From Terriglobia bacterium (GTDB lineage: Bacteria > Acidobacteriota > Terriglobia > Bryobacterales > Bryobacteraceae): 55,633 nucleotides of DNA. Shown here in pieces: positions 34,318-43,545 of this stretch (position 1 is its first letter; each line of letters starts with the position of its first letter). The stretch covers positions 1 to 55,633 of the forward strand of contig PSRJ01000299.1 of NCBI GenBank assembly GCA_003175985.1, given 5' to 3'. The translations under genes were made by a program, and so were the position numbers. Under the pieces are notes generated by a model that was not told where the DNA came from, searched no databases, and saw only the letters and a program-made list of their open reading frames with translations.

Positions 34318-34566
34318 ATGACTACTCAGGAAGAGATAGCGCCGCTGGGCGACGTCCCAATCGATGTTGAGGTTGAACTCGACCGGCGCATGATGACCAC
34401 CCGCGACGTGCTGCAGTTGTCCGAAGGCAGCATCATTGGCACGGCGCGGCCGGCTGGCGAGAACATCGATATCTACGTGGGCGGTGTGTTTTGCAGCACG
34501 GGCGAGATTGTGGTCATCGAAAACGCGCTCGGCGTGCGCATCACCGACTTCCGGGACGAAGTCTGA
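34318..34566 (+). CDS. fliN: Flagellar switch protein FliN, minimal SpoA form
   Basis: 82 residues made almost only of the SpoA/FliN domain (DVPIDVEVELDRRMMTTRDV, then LQLSEGSIIGTARPAGENID, and GEIVVIENALGVRITDF at the end). FliN forms the lower C-ring and docks the FliH-FliI export ATPase. This is about the size of the bare domain. A second, much longer SpoA protein is encoded at 41775-42629, so the C-ring may contain two different FliN-like subunits. Confidence 0.85.
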   Translation: MTTQEEIAPLGDVPIDVEVELDRRMMTTRDVLQLSEGSIIGTARPAGENIDIYVGGVFCSTGEIVVIENALGVRITDFRDEV

Positions 34567-34579
34567 AGGACGGGTTTCG

Positions 34580-34867
34580 ATGGATGTGATCGGACAGTTG
34601 GCGGCCGTTGCCGCGGTGCTTTTTTTATTGGCCGGCACGCTATGGTGGTTCCGCAGACGGGGATTCGCGGTTCCTGTCCGCGGCGGCCGGACGGGCGGGA
34701 GGCGTTTGGAAGCGATCGAACGGTTGCCGCTGGGCCCGCAACAGGTGCTTCACCTGGTCCGTTTGGGCGAGAAGGTCTTGCTGGTGGCGGCGTCACCGGC
34801 CGGGTGCACGTTAATCGACAGTTTTTCGTGGCGAGAGATCGACAGCGCGCCGGAGATGCTGCGGTGA
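34580..34867 (+). CDS. fliO: Flagellar export protein FliO
   Basis: 95 residues. One N-terminal membrane segment (about 5-24; IGQLAAVAAVLFLLAGTLWW) is followed by the cytoplasmic FliO core (RRLEAIERLPLGPQQVLHLVRLGEKVLLVAASPAG). FliO helps FliP assemble into the export gate. GAAGGACGG lies before the ATG. The stop is fused with the GTG of fliP (GTGA). Confidence 0.85.
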   Translation: MDVIGQLAAVAAVLFLLAGTLWWFRRRGFAVPVRGGRTGGRRLEAIERLPLGPQQVLHLVRLGEKVLLVAASPAGCTLIDSFSWREIDSAPEMLR

Positions 34868-35592
34868 AAGCACTGCGCGGCATCGCTCTTTTCGGGATAC
34901 CCGCTCCGGTTCTGGCTGCCGGTTCCGCAACTTCCCCTCTTCTCGGCATATCGGCGGGAAAAGACAGCTTTAGCGTGCCGATGCAGATCGTCATCCTGCT
35001 CACGCTGATGACGCTGCTGCCGGCAGCGCTCATGGCGATCACCCCTTTCCTGCGAATTACCATTGTTTTGCATTTCTTACGGCAGGCGCTCGGTACGCAA
35101 TCCACGCCTTCCAACCAGGTTCTGATCGGGTTGGCCCTGTTTCTGACCATCGTGATCGTGCAACCGGTGGCCGCGGACATCTACCACCTGGGCTGGGAGC
35201 CCCTCCAGGACGGCCGTCTCTCTCCGCAGCAGGCATTTGACCAGGGATCCAAACCCCTGCGGACGTTCCTGGTGCGATTCGCGCGGGATAAAGACATTCG
35301 GCTGTTTCTGGAAATCGCTCACACGCCGCCTCCGCACAGCCCGGCGGATTTGAACCTGAGCGTGTTGATTCCCGCTTACATCCTCTCGGAGTTGAAGACC
35401 GGCTTTCAGATCGGGGCGGTGCTGTTTCTCCCCTTCCTGGTGATCGACCTCGTGGTGGCATCGGTGACGCTCTCTATTGGCATGGTGCAATTGCCGCCGA
35501 TCATGATTTCGGCGCCCTTCAAGATTCTGCTGTTTGTGTTGGTGGATGGCTGGAATCTCGTGGTGGGCTCGCTGATGAAGAGTTTCTATTGA
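34864..35592 (+). CDS. fliP: Export gate protein FliP
   Basis: 242 residues from a GTG that overlaps the fliO stop. Family motifs: SVPMQIVILLTLMTLLPAALMAITPFLRITIVLHFLRQALGTQSTP, and AYILSELKTGFQIGAVLFLPFLVIDLVVASVTLSIGMVQLPP at the C-terminus. Four membrane segments are expected after a cleaved or uncleaved N-terminal hydrophobic leader. FliP5Q4R1 forms the core of the type III export channel, and the gene order fliO-P-Q-R matches. Confidence 0.95.
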   Translation: MKALRGIALFGIPAPVLAAGSATSPLLGISAGKDSFSVPMQIVILLTLMTLLPAALMAITPFLRITIVLHFLRQALGTQSTPSNQVLIGLALFLTIVIVQPVAADIYHLGWEPLQDGRLSPQQAFDQGSKPLRTFLVRFARDKDIRLFLEIAHTPPPHSPADLNLSVLIPAYILSELKTGFQIGAVLFLPFLVIDLVVASVTLSIGMVQLPPIMISAPFKILLFVLVDGWNLVVGSLMKSFY

Positions 35593-35594
35593 CC

Positions 35595-35864
35595 ATGACA
35601 CCGGAAACCGTGGTTCAAATCATGCGCGACGCTCTCATGATCTGTTTCTGGCTCGCCGCGCCGCTGCTGGCCATTGGCTTCGTGGCCAGCATCGCCATTA
35701 GCCTTGTGCAAATCGCCACTTCGATTCAGGACGCGGCCTTCAGCACGATTCCGCGGCTGCTCGCGTTTCTGTTGGGCATCCTGTTTCTACTGCCCTGGAT
35801 GCTGCAACGAACGATTTCCTATACCACGGTTTTGCTGGGAGACTTCAGCCGGTATGCACACTAG
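35595..35864 (+). CDS. fliQ: Export gate protein FliQ
   Basis: 89 residues with two membrane segments (about 17-39 and 52-72) and the family core LISLVQIATSIQDAAFSTIPRLLAF, here AISLVQIATSIQ. It begins 2 nt after fliP ends; the ATG at 35595 is favoured over a TTG at 35589 that overlaps fliP. The 3' end overlaps fliR by 11 nt. Confidence 0.95.
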   Translation: MTPETVVQIMRDALMICFWLAAPLLAIGFVASIAISLVQIATSIQDAAFSTIPRLLAFLLGILFLLPWMLQRTISYTTVLLGDFSRYAH

Positions 35865-36627
35865 CGTGTCCTTGCCGGTGGGAACGCTATTCGCCTTTCT
35901 GCTGGTCCTGGCGCGAGTTGGCGGCGCTTTGGTATTTGTGCCGCTTCCCGGTGCAAGAAGCGCCCCGGAGCCAGCGAGAGTGATCCTCGCACTGGGGTTC
36001 ACGATGGCTCTCTGGGGGCGTTGGCCGGCAGTCGATGTGGATGGACTCTCGATGGGACGCCTGGTTGGCCTGGTGGCCGCGGAAGCAGCCTTGGGCATCG
36101 CCGTCGGTGTTGCCCTTTCCCTCGTGCTGGAAGTATTCGCGCTGGCGTCCCAGGTGCTCGGTTTGCAGGCCGGTTACGCGTACGCTTCCACCATCGATCC
36201 GAACAGCGAAGCGGATTCCGGCATTCTGCTGATCTTCGCGCAGTTGACCGCCGGCCTGCTTTTTTTTGCCGCCGGGCTCGACCGCGAAGTGCTGCGATTG
36301 TTCGCGCAAAGCCTGGACCGGATTCCTCCCGGGGCCTATCTCTTTGGACCGCCTTCGGCGGAGGCGCTGATCCATCTGGGCTCCAGTGTGTTTTCCGTGG
36401 GCCTCCGTCTGGCATTCCCGGTCGTCGCGCTCCTGGTGATGGTCGATGTGGCCTTAGCTCTCCTGGGGCGCGTCAATGCGCAACTCCAACTTCTCACCCT
36501 GGCCTTCCCCGCCAAAATGCTCATCGCACTGGTGGTCTTGAGTTGGGTGGGCCTGCTGTTTCCGCAGATCCTTCTCCAGATGAGCGCGCTCGCCTGGACG
36601 ACGCTGCGGCGGGTGCTGGGGTTATGA
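35854..36627 (+). CDS. fliR: Export gate protein FliR
   Basis: 257 residues with six predicted membrane segments. Family marks include LARVGGALVFVPLPGARSAP near the N-terminus, GLQAGYAYASTIDPNSEAD, and a C-terminal FPVVALLVMVDVALALLGRV. The ATG lies within the end of fliQ (11-nt overlap), as often seen in this gene set. Confidence 0.95.
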   Translation: MHTSVSLPVGTLFAFLLVLARVGGALVFVPLPGARSAPEPARVILALGFTMALWGRWPAVDVDGLSMGRLVGLVAAEAALGIAVGVALSLVLEVFALASQVLGLQAGYAYASTIDPNSEADSGILLIFAQLTAGLLFFAAGLDREVLRLFAQSLDRIPPGAYLFGPPSAEALIHLGSSVFSVGLRLAFPVVALLVMVDVALALLGRVNAQLQLLTLAFPAKMLIALVVLSWVGLLFPQILLQMSALAWTTLRRVLGL

Positions 36628-36633
36628 AGGACT

Positions 36634-37698
36634 ATGGCGGATCGTTCCGGCAAAACCGAACAACCAACGCAAAGGCGCATCGAGAAGGCGCGCAAGGACG
36701 GGCAATTCGTGTCCGCGCGGGAATTCGTCGCCGCCCTGCAGTTCATGGTGTTCCTGCTCATTCTCGGAGCGGGCGGCGCGCGCTGGTTCTCGGGTTTTTG
36801 CCAGACTTCACGGCAGCTCTTCTCCCGCGCTTTTGCCCCGAATCTGTCGGCAGTCGATCTTTCCCGCATTGTGTGGGAGCTGTTCTGGGCTCATGTCCTT
36901 CCTCTTGTCATGGGAGGAATCGCTATCGTCGTCGTGACGCTGGGTTTCCGGCTCGCCACGACGCGATTCGGCTTCAGTCTCAAGAAACTGGCTCCCGATT
37001 GGAAACGGCTCGATCCGCTGGCAAAGCTGCGCGAGCTGCCGCGCCAGAATCTGGGAATGCTGGTCGAAGCCGTCATCCTGTTGCCGTTCTTCTTGGGGGC
37101 GGTCTATTTCATCGCACGCGACAAGCTCGAATTCGTCCTGCTGCTTCCGCTGCGCAGCGTCACGAGCGGCGCCCGCTTCCTGGGTTCCTCGTTGATGGAG
37201 CTGTTCTGGAAAGCCGCCGCCGTCTTTTTTGTTTTCGGCTCGGTCGATCTATTCCGCCAGATCCGCCGTTACAAGCAGAACTTGCGCATGTCCAAGCAGG
37301 AAGTCCGGGAAGAGATGAAGGACATCGAGGGCAACCCGCAAATCAAAGCTCGCATCCGGCGGCTGCAGCGCGAGCGAACGCGGCGGCAAATGATCAAGGA
37401 AGTGGCCAATGCCACGGCCGTAGTGGTCAATCCCACACACTTCGCCGTTGCCATTCGGTACCACATGGAAAGCATGGCGGCGCCGCTAGTGGTGGCCAAA
37501 GGGAAAAACTACCTGGCGCTGCGCATTCGCCAGAAGGCGGTCGAAAACCAGGTGCCGGTCATCGAGAACCCACCGCTGGCGCAGGCCCTCTACAAGTCCG
37601 TCGATGTCGGCCAGGAGATCCCGCCGCATCTGTATCGCGCCGTGGCCGAAATTCTTGCCTACATTTTCAAGCTCATGAACGGGAGGCTGCCGGGCTGA
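36634..37698 (+). CDS. flhB: Export switch protein FlhB
   Basis: 354 residues. The N-terminal DRSGKTEQPTQRRIEKARKDGQ is typical, followed by four membrane segments and a cytoplasmic domain carrying the self-cleavage site NPTH at 266-269 (VVNPTHFAVAIRYH). Cleavage there lets FliK switch export from hook to filament subunits. GAAGG precedes the ATG 6 nt after fliR. Confidence 0.95.
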   Translation: MADRSGKTEQPTQRRIEKARKDGQFVSAREFVAALQFMVFLLILGAGGARWFSGFCQTSRQLFSRAFAPNLSAVDLSRIVWELFWAHVLPLVMGGIAIVVVTLGFRLATTRFGFSLKKLAPDWKRLDPLAKLRELPRQNLGMLVEAVILLPFFLGAVYFIARDKLEFVLLLPLRSVTSGARFLGSSLMELFWKAAAVFFVFGSVDLFRQIRRYKQNLRMSKQEVREEMKDIEGNPQIKARIRRLQRERTRRQMIKEVANATAVVVNPTHFAVAIRYHMESMAAPLVVAKGKNYLALRIRQKAVENQVPVIENPPLAQALYKSVDVGQEIPPHLYRAVAEILAYIFKLMNGRLPG

Positions 37699-37702
37699 CT
37701 CT

Positions 37703-39784
37703 ATGACCTCTGCGAAAGCTTTGACTCCGGATTCCTGGAAGTGGCCGGCCTTCCTCCCGCTTTCGACTCTGGGGGAAATGGCCGTCCCGCTGGCGGTGCT
37801 GGCCATCGTATTCGCGCTGATTACGCCGCTGCCCCGGTTCGTTCTCGACCTTCTGATTGTCACCGACATTCTCATGTCGGTGACGGTATTGATGGTTTCC
37901 CTGTACCTGGTCCGTCCGGTCGAGTTCACGTCATTTCCCACGACCCTGTTGTTGCTGACGCTTTTCCGCCTGGCGTTGAATATCTCCTCCTCCCGGCTGA
38001 TCCTGCTGAACGGGAATACCGGTACCAGCGCGGCAGGCGATGTGATCGGCGCCTTCGGCAGCTTCGTCGTGGGCGGGAATTACATCATTGGCGCGGTGAT
38101 CTTCCTGGTGTTGATCGCTATTCAATATGTCGTGATCAATCACGGCGCAGTCCGCATTTCCGAAGTGACGGCCCGGTTCACGCTGGATGCGCTGCCCGGA
38201 AAACAGATGTCGATCGACGCCGATCTGAACGCCGGGCTGATCGACGAGAGCGAGGCCAAGCGCCGCCGCAAAATGCTTTCGACCGAGGCCGAGTTTTACG
38301 GAGCCATGGACGGCGCTTCGCGCTTCACCCAGCGGGACGCAGTGGCCAGCATCATCATTACGGCCATTAATATCATTGCCGGTTTTCTGATCGGCGTCCT
38401 GCAGCATGGCATGGAGCTGAGTAAAGCCCTGGAGACGTACACTGTGCTGACCATCGGCGACGGGTTGGTAACGGTAATTCCGGCGTTGATGATTTCCATT
38501 TCCGGGGGCCTGATTGTCACCCGCGCCGGGTCCGACACCCGCCTGAGCGCGGACTTCCGCCGCCAGATTTTGGGCAACGCGCAGCCCATGCTTCTCGCCG
38601 CCGGCGTGTTGGTGGTATTGGCGTTGATACCCTCTATGCCTAAATTTCCCTTCCTCGTGCTGGGGTGTGGAGCGGGCGCCGCCGCATGGCAGATGCGCCG
38701 CAAGGAAGTTGCCGCCGCCGCGCTGGAAGTGCCCGGCGCCAAGCCCGCGCCCGCCCGCGAGAATCTGGAGGCTCTGCTGCGCGTGGAACCTCTGGCGATT
38801 GAGGTCGGGCTGGGGCTGGTCAATCTCGTGGACGGCGCGCACGAGTCGCCCCTTCTGCGGCGTATCGCAGCCATCCGCCGGCAAATGGCGACCGATTTGG
38901 GCTACCTTCTGCCCGCCGTGCGCGTCACCGACAACCTTTCCCTGAAGAGCCGGGAATATATCATCTCGCTCAAAGGCGTGGAAATCTCACGTTACGAGCT
39001 TCCGCAGGGATGTGAGCTGGCGATCGCCACCGGTTCGGGCGAGACCCCGGTGGAGGGCCAGCCGACTCGTGAGCCCGCCTTTGGAATGTCCGCGCTGTGG
39101 ATACCGGCCGAGCGCGCCGAGCGGGCGCGCCAGTCGGGATACACCGTTGTGGACGCCGTGAGCGTGTTGGGAACCCACCTGGCGGAAGTTATCCGCCGCC
39201 ACGCCCACGAATTGTTCTCGCGCCAGGACGCCAAGAAACTACTGGATCGCGTCAGCGTGGAGCATCCCAAAGTCGTGGAAGACCTGGTGCCCAAACTTCT
39301 GCCGCTGGCAACGGTGCAGAAGGTTTTGCAAAATCTCCTGCGCGAGCGCGTCTCCATCCGGGACGCCGTTTCCATTTTGGAATGCCTGGGAGAAGCCGCT
39401 ACCGCGACGCGAAATCCCGTGCTGTTGACCGAGTATGTGAGGCAGGCGATCCGCCGCACGGTTGTCAAGCCTTACCTGAGCCGGCAGGGAGAACTTCCGG
39501 CCTGGTTCATCGATCCGTCGCTCGAGCAGATCGTGGAAGGCGCCGTGGAGCATGGCGAACAAAACAGCCACCTGAACCTGCCGCCGCAGACCATTCGTGA
39601 GATCCTCAATCGGATTGCAAACCGGATCACGGCGCCCGAAACTCCGCTAATCGCGGTCACTTCCTCCGGGGCCCGCTATTTTCTGCGGCAAATCGTGGAA
39701 GCCTCGTTGCCCAACCTGTTCTTCGTGGCGCATAACGAAGTGCCTGCCGGCTTGAGAATACAAGCCCTCGGGACGATGCAATAG
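37703..39784 (+). CDS. flhA: Export gate protein FlhA
   Basis: 693 residues, full length. Eight N-terminal membrane segments (including [21 protein letters not shown]-type and [18 protein letters not shown] stretches) carry the FHIPEP region ([25 protein letters not shown]-like, here [20 protein letters not shown]). The soluble nonamer-forming C-terminus follows from about 330. It receives chaperone-substrate complexes and uses the proton gradient. It starts 4 nt after flhB. Confidence 0.95.
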   Translation: [693 protein letters not shown]

Positions 39785-39851
39785 CCGCCCTACAGCAAAC
39801 CGGCTCATCTGACGATGGATCCTTCAGGCCGAGTGTTGCGCCGCGAAACCG

Positions 39852-41006
39852 ATGAGAGTCAAATCCTACTATTCGAGCACGGTGCCGGAAGCCATCGCGC
39901 TGGCGCGCCAGGAAATGGGACCGGATGCGTTGTTGGTTACCAGCCGTCCCGCACCTCCGGAAGCCCGTCATCTGGGCGAATACGAAGTAGTCTTTGCGGA
40001 CCAGGCGCCGGTTGCTGCGGCGGAACCGCATAAGGCAACCCGCTTCGAAGCGGGCCTGCCGGAACCGCACCGCTCCGAGGATCATATCGCCGCCGAAGTG
40101 GCGGAGCTCAAGAAACAGATCGATGGCATGCGCCGCGCGCTGACCAAGGCTGCGTTTGCACCCAAGCAGTGGCTTGGGCCGTTGCCCGGTCTATCCGAGG
40201 CTTATGCGCAGCTCACTGCCAACGACGTGGCCGAAGACCTGGCCCGCGAAATCCTTCAGGCGGCTGCGGCAGAAACCGAAGGTATCACTGCCGGGGAGAC
40301 CTCCCCCGAACAGCCCGCCGCCTGGCAACGCGCTCTGATCGAGCAGATGCAGTCGCGCTTCCTGATCGAGCCCATGCTGGGAGTCGCGGAGTCGCGGCCG
40401 CGGATCGTGGCCCTGGTAGGCCCTCCCGGAGCCGGGAAGACCACCACGCTGGTCAAGCTCGCTGTGAACTATGGACTCGCGAGCCGCCGCCCCGTCCTGC
40501 TGATTTCTGCCGACGCCTACCGCGTGGCGGCGGCGGACCAGCTCCGCGCCTACGCAGCCATACTCGGGGTCGGTTTCGAAATGGTGGAGACAGTCTCCGC
40601 TTTGGCGCAAACGATTGAAGAGAACCGCGGAAAAGAATTGATCTTCATCGATACCGCCGGCCTCGGTTTTGCCGAGTTGGATAGCTGCTCCGACCTGGCG
40701 CAGTTTCTGTCGACACGCAGCGATATCGACCGTCAACTGGTCCTATCGGCGTCGATGAAACCCGCCGATCTAACCCATGTGATTGATGCGTACCAAATCT
40801 TCCGGCCCCAACGGCTGCTGTTCACCAGGCTTGACGAAACGGCCTCCCTGGGAGCCATCTTCAACGAAGCAGTGCGGACGGGTAAGCCGTTATCTTTCTT
40901 TGCTGCCGGCCAGCGCATTCCGGAAGACATCGAAATCGCCAGCCATAACCGGCTGCTGGAACGGATTCTCGGCGGCCGCGCCGAACGGTCCGTTCGGGCG
41001 GCGTAG
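39852..41006 (+). CDS. flhF: Flagellar placement GTPase FlhF
   Basis: 384 residues. The N-terminal B domain (MRVKSYYSSTVPEAIALARQ) is followed by the N and G domains of the SRP-GTPase fold. The P-loop GPPGAGKTTT begins at residue 190, LLISADAYRVAAADQL is the conserved G2 region, and IDTAGLGF the G3. FlhF fixes the number and site of flagella, usually opposed by FlhG. No flhG is found between flhF and fliA, where it commonly sits. The ribosome-binding site is weak. Confidence 0.9.
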   Translation: MRVKSYYSSTVPEAIALARQEMGPDALLVTSRPAPPEARHLGEYEVVFADQAPVAAAEPHKATRFEAGLPEPHRSEDHIAAEVAELKKQIDGMRRALTKAAFAPKQWLGPLPGLSEAYAQLTANDVAEDLAREILQAAAAETEGITAGETSPEQPAAWQRALIEQMQSRFLIEPMLGVAESRPRIVALVGPPGAGKTTTLVKLAVNYGLASRRPVLLISADAYRVAAADQLRAYAAILGVGFEMVETVSALAQTIEENRGKELIFIDTAGLGFAELDSCSDLAQFLSTRSDIDRQLVLSASMKPADLTHVIDAYQIFRPQRLLFTRLDETASLGAIFNEAVRTGKPLSFFAAGQRIPEDIEIASHNRLLERILGGRAERSVRAA

Positions 41007-41022
41007 CGACGGTGGGAAACCT

Positions 41023-41778
41023 ATGTATTCGTATGCGGTGTCGGGTATGATCGACCATGAAGAACGGGAACGGCTGATTCTCGAGAACCTGCCCCAGGTT
41101 CGCCTGATCGCCCGCCGGATCCAAGAGCGCCTTCCGAAAAACATCAGTCTGGAAGATCTGGTCTCCACGGGAGTTATCGGTTTAATCTCGGCCATCGACA
41201 ACTTCGATCCACGCCATAATGTGAAGCTCAAAACCTACGCGGAATACAAAATCCGCGGCGCGATTCTCGATAGCTTACGCGGCCTGGACTGGGCGCCCCG
41301 CCAGAAGCGTCGGAAGACCAAGCAGATCGAAGCCGCCATCGCAGTGGCCGAGCAGCGTTTACAGCGTGCTCCCTCCGAAGAAGAGATCGCCGCACAACTT
41401 GGCATTCCGCTGGAGGAATACCACGAGTGGCTGGTGGAGATTCGCGGACTGCACGTCGCCAGCCTGGAATATGCGGGCAATGAACAGGGCCGTGAGCTCC
41501 TGCACTTCCTCCCGGATACCGAAGACAATCTCCCCTCCACCCTGTTGGAACGCTCGGAGCTGGAGCGTCTCGTCGCTCGAGGCATCGATCAGATCCCCGA
41601 AATCGAACGCACCATTCTCAGCCTTTATTACCGCGAAGAACTGACACTCCGTGAGATCGCCCAAGTCGTGAAGCTCCACGAGTCGCGCATTTCTCAATTG
41701 AAATCGCAGGCCATTCTGAGATTGCGATCCCAGTTGGCCGAACAGTGGCCGGCTTCGAGAGGCATGGTCACGGCATGA
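41023..41778 (+). CDS. fliA: Flagellar sigma factor FliA (sigma-28)
   Basis: 251 residues with sigma-70 family regions 2, 3 and 4: LVSTGVIGLISAIDNFDPRHNVKLKTYAEYKIRGAILDSLR is the FliA-type region 2, and LTLREIAQVVKLHESRISQLKSQAI the region 4 helix-turn-helix. It directs late flagellar genes such as flgM-N-K-L and flaG-fliS, whose promoters in this window fit its consensus, and is held by FlgM. A later in-frame ATG at 41047 is possible. The stop overlaps the next ATG by 4 nt. Confidence 0.92.
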   Translation: MYSYAVSGMIDHEERERLILENLPQVRLIARRIQERLPKNISLEDLVSTGVIGLISAIDNFDPRHNVKLKTYAEYKIRGAILDSLRGLDWAPRQKRRKTKQIEAAIAVAEQRLQRAPSEEEIAAQLGIPLEEYHEWLVEIRGLHVASLEYAGNEQGRELLHFLPDTEDNLPSTLLERSELERLVARGIDQIPEIERTILSLYYREELTLREIAQVVKLHESRISQLKSQAILRLRSQLAEQWPASRGMVTA

Positions 41779-42629
41779 GCTCGCTCAGCGAGCACAGCGC
41801 GCGGCCCATCCTGGGAGCCTGGGCCGACAGCCTGGCTCAGGTGCTGGAGTCCATGACGGATCAGCGGCCCGCGGTCGATTGGTGTGTCCTCCCGGCGCAA
41901 GAGGCCATCCCGGCCGATGAGGACATCCTATGGTGGACACAGGGTTTTCATCATAAGACCGAGGCTGAGGCTTGGGTGGCAACGTCGCGCCAGACCTGGG
42001 AATATGCCGGCACCCTCACGTTGAAGGCCGCGGGCCTGGAGACCTCCAGTCCCGAAGAGGTCAAAAACACCTGGCTCGAAATCCTCGGCCAATGGCTCTC
42101 CGCGCTGGCTCGCGCTCTTACGTCGCATGCCGGCAGTGAAGTCGCCTGTCAGGCGGGCGCCGAGCAAGCTCCCTCCGAGCGCCCGGCAGAGTGGATTTCC
42201 GTGACGCTGTGCTTCGGCGAAACGCGGCTCTCGCCCATTGCGGTCGCCTTCAGCCCGGAACTGGACGCAATCTTCCACACCCCGCCATCATCCGCAGAGG
42301 ATTCCACTGAGACGGGGTATTCCGAAGCGCTTGTACATTCCACCGAATCGGCCGGCACTCCTGCAAACTCGCGCACGATGGATTTGCTCCTCGATGTGGA
42401 ACTGCCCGTCAGCATTTCCTTCGGAAAGACGCAGCTCCCTCTCAAGGACGTCCTCAGGCTAACCACCGGTTCCATCGTAGAGCTGAATCGGGGAGTCGGC
42501 GAGCAGGTGGAAGTGCTGGTCAACCATTGCCTCGTAGCCCGTGGAGAAGTCGTGGTGGTTGAAGGCAACTACGGCGTACGGATCCAACAGATCGTCAGCC
42601 GTCTCGACCGCCTGCGTAGTCTCCGGTAA
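41775..42629 (+). CDS. FliN/SpoA-domain protein with long N-terminal region
   Basis: 284 residues. The C-terminal SpoA domain (about 200-280; LDVELPVSISFGKTQLPLKDVLRLTTGSIVELNR) is clearly related to FliN. Residues 1-190 are unlike FliM, FliY (no CheC domain) or HrcQ and are not recognised; they are acidic with Trp-rich segments (ILWWTQGF, WLEILGQWLSALARAL). Co-translated with fliA (ATGA overlap). It could be a second C-ring subunit or an export-sorting factor. Confidence 0.75.
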   Translation: MSSLSEHSARPILGAWADSLAQVLESMTDQRPAVDWCVLPAQEAIPADEDILWWTQGFHHKTEAEAWVATSRQTWEYAGTLTLKAAGLETSSPEEVKNTWLEILGQWLSALARALTSHAGSEVACQAGAEQAPSERPAEWISVTLCFGETRLSPIAVAFSPELDAIFHTPPSSAEDSTETGYSEALVHSTESAGTPANSRTMDLLLDVELPVSISFGKTQLPLKDVLRLTTGSIVELNRGVGEQVEVLVNHCLVARGEVVVVEGNYGVRIQQIVSRLDRLRSLR

Positions 42630-42702
42630 TCGTTCCATTTGGACTAACATCGTCTCAGCCCTCGCTGGTTCCCGCTTCGTGTCCCATAATGTAAGCAGAG
42701 AT

Positions 42703-43545
42703 ATGACTGTCGAGATTGAAGGCGTCACACTACACCTGTCCCATCCCGACGAGCTCTCCGTGCAATGGGTAGGACAGGAAGAGCTCATGCGCCAGCTACT
42801 TGCTGCATGGATGGTGGTTCACGAGCAGGATCTTCCGATGAACCCCCGCTTGTTGGGTAAACCGGGAGTCGGCAAGACCACCTTGGCGTATGCCGCCGGT
42901 AAGCGCATGGGACGGGACGTGTACATCCTTCAGGCGACTCTCGATACGCGGCCCGAGGACCTGCTGGTGACGCCGGTGATTGAGGGTGACGGGACTCTGC
43001 GCTATGTGGCGTCGCCGCTCGTGACCGCCATGATCCGCGGCGGTATTTCCATCATCGACGAAGGCAACCGGATGAGCGAGAAGAGCTGGGCCAGCCTGGC
43101 GCCCCTGCTCGATAATCGCCGCTATGTCGAGTCCATCGTCGCCGGAATCAAGATCAAGGCGCATCCCCATTTCCGCCTGGTCGCGACAATGAATGATGAC
43201 GCCTCCACCTTCGAGCTACCCGAATATATTCATTCCCGCCTCCAGCCCCAGATCTTCATCGATTTCCCCGAGCGCGATGAGGAGTATCATATTTTGCGCG
43301 AGAATCTGCCCTTCGCTGAAGACCGAATCCTGCATTACGTGACCGACTTTCTGCAAATGGCGCATGCTGCCGACGAGCGCTTCACCGTGCGCGACGGCAT
43401 TAACGTAGCCCGATACGCCATCAAGCTGAAGAGCCTCGCCACACAAAAGACCCACGAGGGCGAAGCGCTCGAAATCGCCATCCTGGAGGTATTGGGAGAA
43501 GAGGCCCTTCGATATGCCAAACGAAACCGTCCCGCCGATTCCTGA
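42703..43545 (+). CDS. MoxR-type AAA+ ATPase
   Basis: 280 residues. Walker A GKPGVGKT is at 52-59, Walker B GGISIIDEGNRM follows, then sensor 1 HFRLVATMND and an arginine-finger region YIHSRLQPQIF. This is the MoxR/dynein-like (AAA_5) group, chaperone-like ATPases that usually act with a VWA-domain partner to insert metals or remodel complexes. No VWA gene is nearby. Instead it overlaps a 610-residue gene by 32 nt. Its position straight after the fliA-SpoA pair raises the possibility that it serves the flagellum. Confidence 0.85.
   Translation: MTVEIEGVTLHLSHPDELSVQWVGQEELMRQLLAAWMVVHEQDLPMNPRLLGKPGVGKTTLAYAAGKRMGRDVYILQATLDTRPEDLLVTPVIEGDGTLRYVASPLVTAMIRGGISIIDEGNRMSEKSWASLAPLLDNRRYVESIVAGIKIKAHPHFRLVATMNDDASTFELPEYIHSRLQPQIFIDFPERDEEYHILRENLPFAEDRILHYVTDFLQMAHAADERFTVRDGINVARYAIKLKSLATQKTHEGEALEIAILEVLGEEALRYAKRNRPADS

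Noticed and set aside
36021-37706. A 561-codon frame overlapping fliR and flhB in another frame
   Set aside because: It is rich in Arg, Gly and Ser, has no domain, and covers two clearly identified export genes; it is a GC-driven shadow.
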